Assembly (NCBI GenBank): GCA_028293265.1
Contig: JAQGPB010000361.1
Span: forward strand, 1 to 8,294
Length of the DNA: 8,294 bases
Direction: 5' to 3'
Origin: Pedosphaera sp.
GTDB taxonomy: Bacteria; Verrucomicrobiota; Verrucomicrobiae; Limisphaerales; Pedosphaeraceae
The first letter of the stretch is position 1. Each line of letters starts with the position of its first letter. Under the pieces are notes generated by a model that saw only the letters and a program-made list of their open reading frames with translations, made no database searches and was not told the DNA's origin. The position numbers and the translations under genes were made by a program. This document shows positions 5,372-8,294 of this stretch, one piece after another.

Positions 5372-6636
5372 AAACCGACACTCGCGCGCCCGAACGCTTT
5401 CTGGATTACGACAAATCGCTCGCGTGCATCCATTGCGGGCTGTGCCTGTCGTCGTGCCCGACCTATTTGGAAACGGGCAACGAAAATGATTCGCCGCGCG
5501 GCCGCATTTACCTCATGCGCGCGGTGCAGGATGGCCGGCTGCCGCTCGGCGACACGGCGGTGAAACACATTGATCTTTGCCTCGGCTGCCGCGCCTGCGA
5601 AGCCGTTTGCCCCAGCGGCGTCCAATATGGCGACCTGCTTGAACACACCCGCGATCACATTGAAAAAAATTATCGCCGTTCGCCTTTCCAAACTTTTCTC
5701 CGACGCGTCGCCATTGAAAAAGTTTTTCCATTTCCGAGGCGGATGAAACTCGCGTTGCTCCCCGCGCGGTTTATCCGCGCCTTGCATCTGGAAAAGCTGC
5801 TGCCCAAATTCGCGCGCGAAGCGTTGTCCCTCGTGCCCGCCGACGCCAGCGAAGTCAGGATTCCACTTGTCTCGCCGGCACCCGCTCCGGGCGGGCAGCG
5901 AACGGGGTTCATCAGCGGTTGCGTGATGAGCGTGCTCTTCGGCAACACCAATGCCGCCAGCGTGCGACTGCTCAATCGCGCCGGTTATGAGGTGGTGACG
6001 CCGCCGGAGCAAGGTTGTTGCGGCGCATTATATGCTCACAGCGGACAGCTCGAACTGGCCCGCGCCTGCGCCCGGCATAACATCGAAGTTTTCGAGCAAC
6101 ACAACGTTGCCAGCATTGCCATCAATGCCGCGGGCTGCGGTTCGACGCTCAAGGAATACGGCCAGTTGTTGCACGACGATCCGCAATGGGCCGAACGCGC
6201 CCGCCAGTTCAGCGCCAAGGTGAAAGACCTCACCGAAATCCTCGCCGCCACCGCTGCATTAACTCACTCCGCACTCCACACTCCGCACTCCGCACTTAAA
6301 AAAGTCACTTATCACGATGCCTGCCATCTCGCGCATCCGCAACACATCACCAAGCCGCCGCGCGCGTTGGTCCGCGCTATAGCGGGTGACAATTTTGTCG
6401 AGCTTCCCGAATCCGATGTCTGCTGTGGCAGCGCGGGCAGCTACAATCTGACCGAGCCCGCGATGGCCGAGCGTTTGCAACGGCGCAAGGTCGAAAACAT
6501 CCTCAAGACCGGCGCGCAAATCGTCGTCACCACCAATCCCGGCTGCCTCCTGCAAATCCGCGCCGGCCTTGCAAAAGCCGGTTCCAAGATCGAGGCATTG
6601 CACATCGCTGATTATCTGGATCGCACGGCGAAGTGA
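5368..6636 (+). CDS. glcF: Glycolate oxidase iron-sulfur subunit GlcF
   Basis: This 422-residue protein has two N-terminal [4Fe-4S] sites, C20-IH-C23-GL-C26-LSS-C30-P and C71-LG-C74-RA-C77-EAV-C81-P. Two CCG (cysteine-rich) domains of the GlcF/heterodisulfide-reductase type follow. The first contains GCV (184-186) and GCCGALYAHSG (216-226); the second contains YHDACHLAH (315-323), DVCCGSAGSYN (350-360) and NPGC (390-393). All expected cysteines are present. It should take electrons from the GlcD flavin and pass them to the membrane quinone pool. The N-terminal ATG overlaps the glcE stop (ATGA, 5368-5371). Residues 298-311 (LTHSALHTPHSALK), encoded by a GCACTCC repeat, form an extra linker just before the second CCG domain and are probably not functional. 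Its 3' end faces the GH16 gene across 27 bp, with no convincing terminator. Confidence 0.94.
   Translation: MKTDTRAPERFLDYDKSLACIHCGLCLSSCPTYLETGNENDSPRGRIYLMRAVQDGRLPLGDTAVKHIDLCLGCRACEAVCPSGVQYGDLLEHTRDHIEKNYRRSPFQTFLRRVAIEKVFPFPRRMKLALLPARFIRALHLEKLLPKFAREALSLVPADASEVRIPLVSPAPAPGGQRTGFISGCVMSVLFGNTNAASVRLLNRAGYEVVTPPEQGCCGALYAHSGQLELARACARHNIEVFEQHNVASIAINAAGCGSTLKEYGQLLHDDPQWAERARQFSAKVKDLTEILAATAALTHSALHTPHSALKKVTYHDACHLAHPQHITKPPRALVRAIAGDNFVELPESDVCCGSAGSYNLTEPAMAERLQRRKVENILKTGAQIVVTTNPGCLLQIRAGLAKAGSKIEALHIADYLDRTAK
6262..6297 (-). repeat. GCACTCC heptanucleotide repeat inside glcF (inverse of the glcE tract)
   Basis: About five 7-bp units: TCACTCC, GCACTCC, ACACTCC, GCACTCC, GCACTT. 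On the minus strand these read as the same GGAGTGC unit that is repeated in glcE, so the two tracts are inverted relative to each other about 1.3 kb apart. In glcF the repeat is translated as T-H-S-A-L-H-T-P-H-S-A-L (residues 299-310). On the minus strand a T-run (GACTTTTTTAAG) precedes the repeat, similar to the T-rich flank of the glcE copy. Confidence 0.9.
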
Positions 6637-6663
6637 ACGGCTTGAAGGCGGAGCGGTGAGCTT

Positions 6664-7440
6664 TCAAGGAACCTGCTCGTAAACGCGCACATAATCCACT
6701 TCGAAGGCGGCGGGGAAATGGGTTTGATCGTCGGGCGCGCCGGGCCAATCACCGCCCACGGCGAGGTTGAGCAAAATATACATTTTGGTCTGCGGAATGG
6801 AGTCGGTGGAATGGCAGCGCTCGATGCCGTCAACCAGCCATTTGATTTCTTGCGGCGTCCATTCGACCGCGAACTCGTGGAATTCCTTGGAAAAATCCGG
6901 ACCGGCCCATTGGCCGCCATGCGATTTGTGCTGGCGCTGGTCATTGCGAAAATGGTGGGTCATGTAAAGTTTGCCCGGCTCATGGCCGAGAATTTCCAGG
7001 ATGTCAATTTCCGGAGGCCAGCCCAGGGGATCGGGCAGCAGCCAGAACGCGGGCCACATTCCCTTGCCCTTGGGAATGCGGCAGCGGATTTCGAAACGGC
7101 CGTAGCGCTGGCTGAATTTCCCGTAAGTCGTAAGCATGCCCGAGGTGTAGTTGCGCTCCTTGCCCGCGTAGAAAGCAGGGCGCTTTTCCGCCTTGATGCG
7201 CAAGATTCCGTCAACGGTCTCGAAGGCGTCCTTCACGTACGCCTGTAATTCCAGATTCCGCTCGCGACCCCATGGGTCTTGGAGGTTCCACTTGTTGGTG
7301 TCCAATTGGCTGCCGTTGAATTCATCCGCAAAGGTGAGTTTCCATCCAGGCCGGTCGCCGGGTGCGGCCAGGCCGGTTAGCGGGAATACGATGCAGAGGC
7401 CGAGCAGGAGCCGCGCGAACGTATTCAATGGAGATTGCAT
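6664..7440 (-). CDS. Secreted GH16 family beta-glucanase, laminarinase-like
   Basis: From ATG at 7440 the product is 258 residues: a Sec signal peptide (hydrophobic core LLLGLCIVFPLTGLA, about 11-25, cleavage likely near LAA) followed by a single GH16 jelly-roll domain. The diagnostic catalytic motif is E144-I-D146-I-L-E149, the beta-bulge ExDxxE form typical of laminarinase-type (beta-1,3-glucanase) members; E144 should be the nucleophile and E149 the acid/base. Other family stretches are FADEFNGSQLDTNKW, YTSGMLTTYGKF, RYGRFEIRCRIPKGKGMWPAFWLLP, and near the C-terminus LNLAVGGDWPG and FEVDYVRVYE. No carbohydrate-binding module or anchor is seen. An in-frame ATG at 7476 would add 12 residues; neither start has a Shine-Dalgarno, and I chose 7440 for the compact signal peptide. 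It lies 53 bp downstream of the prepilin-like gene on the same strand, so co-transcription is possible. Beta-1,3-1,4-glucan is an alternative substrate. Confidence 0.9.
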   Translation of the reverse strand: MQSPLNTFARLLLGLCIVFPLTGLAAPGDRPGWKLTFADEFNGSQLDTNKWNLQDPWGRERNLELQAYVKDAFETVDGILRIKAEKRPAFYAGKERNYTSGMLTTYGKFSQRYGRFEIRCRIPKGKGMWPAFWLLPDPLGWPPEIDILEILGHEPGKLYMTHHFRNDQRQHKSHGGQWAGPDFSKEFHEFAVEWTPQEIKWLVDGIERCHSTDSIPQTKMYILLNLAVGGDWPGAPDDQTHFPAAFEVDYVRVYEQVP

Positions 7441-7493
7441 CCGAATTTTGTACCATGAAAAACGCGCCCTTCCCATCCAAATTTAATTTTCCC

Positions 7494-8294
7494 TCACTGC
7501 CCCGAGAGAACGCTCATCCGTTTGAGCACCCAATACAAATCGCCGGTCTGGCCGGGATCAATCCATACCGGAAGGTTCGCGCCGCCGGGCTTCGCCGGAC
7601 GCCGTGTGCTGTCATAGCGCCAGGGATGAATTTCCGCATGCCCATCGGCAAACGAGAAGCTTCCCGCGCCATCGTGATACGACCCTGGCAGATCGGTCCA
7701 TTCATACTCGGTGTCCGAGCCATAGTTGTCCGCGGTCACCGTGCCCGGCCGGTCAATGAAATAGCCGTCGTTGATGCTGTCGGGATGCTCATCCAGGAAA
7801 ACGAAAATATTGGCCGGATTGGGAATGTCGGTTTGCTTGAGGAACTGCCGGTAAGATGGATTGTTGACATTCGCCCCGCCGCTGAGCAGCGCGCCGGGGT
7901 CGCCCACCATGGCGTTCATGGAAGTGCTCCGCACCCGTCCGCTCCAACCCGCGTGCCGTTGCGTGTCACTCAGCACCCGGTCCGCCGGGCATCGGTAGAG
8001 CGGGTAGGAGAAACTGACATAGGGTGCAAGCAACGAGGTGCCGGCAAAACCGGTGTTGGTATTGTCCGGGCTAAGGGTCCAATCCATGTAATTGTCCACC
8101 CAATTGGGCAGGCCCTGCGGGGCAACGCTCATGCGGCTGCTGACACTGATGTTGCCGCCCAGATTGTAAACCAGCCGGTCATTGAAATCGCCCGAATAAA
8201 GCGTCCACGCAAAGTTCAATTGCCGCGAGTTATTCCGGCAAACCAAGGCCTGCGCCCGCGACTTGGAGCTCGCCAAGGCTGGGAGCAGCAGGCC
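7494..8294 (-). CDS. Prepilin-like protein with C-terminal H-X9-DG domain (type II secretion pseudopilin family), partial
   Basis: The frame is open to the right edge, so the N-terminus with the expected prepilin cleavage site and hydrophobic helix is missing; 266 residues are visible. The visible start, GLLLPALASSKSRAQALVCRNN, fits the end of the type IV pilin-like helix (family pattern: a hydrophobic helix ending in LLPAL, then a charged helix with a conserved CxNN). Further landmarks are YRCPAD in the middle and H-DGAGSFSFA-DG near the C-terminus, an exact His-X9-Asp-Gly motif. The protein ends with the usual extension after the motif. Proteins of this kind occur in very many copies per genome in Verrucomicrobiota and Planctomycetota; they are thought to be exported pseudopilin-like surface proteins, but their individual functions are unknown. 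The gene lies upstream of the GH16 glucanase gene on the same strand. Confidence 0.88.
   Translation of the reverse strand, partial: GLLLPALASSKSRAQALVCRNNSRQLNFAWTLYSGDFNDRLVYNLGGNISVSSRMSVAPQGLPNWVDNYMDWTLSPDNTNTGFAGTSLLAPYVSFSYPLYRCPADRVLSDTQRHAGWSGRVRSTSMNAMVGDPGALLSGGANVNNPSYRQFLKQTDIPNPANIFVFLDEHPDSINDGYFIDRPGTVTADNYGSDTEYEWTDLPGSYHDGAGSFSFADGHAEIHPWRYDSTRRPAKPGGANLPVWIDPGQTGDLYWVLKRMSVLSGQ

Noticed and set aside
5344..6012. Open frame of 222 codons antisense to glcF
   Set aside because: It has no motifs and overlaps both Fe-S sites of GlcF; a shadow frame.
6641..6668. Possible bidirectional terminator between glcF and the GH16 gene (CTTGAA at 6641-6646, TTCAAG at 6663-6668)
   Set aside because: The stem is only 6 bp, AT-containing, with a 16-bp loop and no T run on either side; too weak to call.

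Overview
The window looks like a chromosomal segment from a GC-rich member of the Verrucomicrobiota, with the Pedosphaera/Limisphaerales group as my best guess. This rests on three things: a prepilin-like protein with an H-X9-DG C-terminus (a family greatly expanded in Verrucomicrobiota and Planctomycetota), a CAAX-protease relative of the exosortase-associated type, and tandem GGAGTGC heptanucleotide repeats inside coding sequence, which I recall from verrucomicrobial genomes. No 16S or other phylogenetic marker is present, so the placement is inference.

Layout, left to right. Bases 1-486 (minus) hold the N-terminal part of a membrane CAAX-type protease that runs off the left edge at its first catalytic glutamate pair. 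A LysR-type regulator follows (529-1446, minus), divergent from a small single-cluster ferredoxin (1548-1778, plus). The AT-rich gap between them carries two perfect 10-bp inverted repeats and a consensus -10 hexamer. The ferredoxin meets a low-specificity threonine aldolase (1779-2831, minus) tail to tail with no intervening base. A 159-bp divergent gap then leads to a compact three-gene operon (2991-6636, plus) encoding the GlcD, GlcE and GlcF subunits of a glycolate oxidase-type dehydrogenase, coupled by two ATGA stop/start overlaps. Converging on it from the right are a secreted GH16 laminarinase-like glucanase (6664-7440, minus) and, upstream of that on the same strand, a prepilin-like H-X9-DG protein cut by the right edge (7494-8294).

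The metabolic core is GlcDEF. Two flavin-domain subunits plus an iron-sulfur subunit would oxidise glycolate (or a similar 2-hydroxyacid such as D-lactate) to the 2-oxoacid and pass electrons to the respiratory chain. Threonine aldolase yields glycine and acetaldehyde, so it could meet glyoxylate metabolism, but it is on the opposite strand and the link is only inferred. A glucan hydrolase beside a glycolate oxidase would suit a consumer of algal polysaccharide and exudate; that is also inference.

I do not see an undescribed multi-gene system. The points most worth a second look are the oppositely oriented GGAGTGC repeat tracts inside glcE and glcF, a GlcE lacking the N-terminal FAD pyrophosphate-loop segment, and the paired inverted repeats between the LysR gene and the ferredoxin gene.
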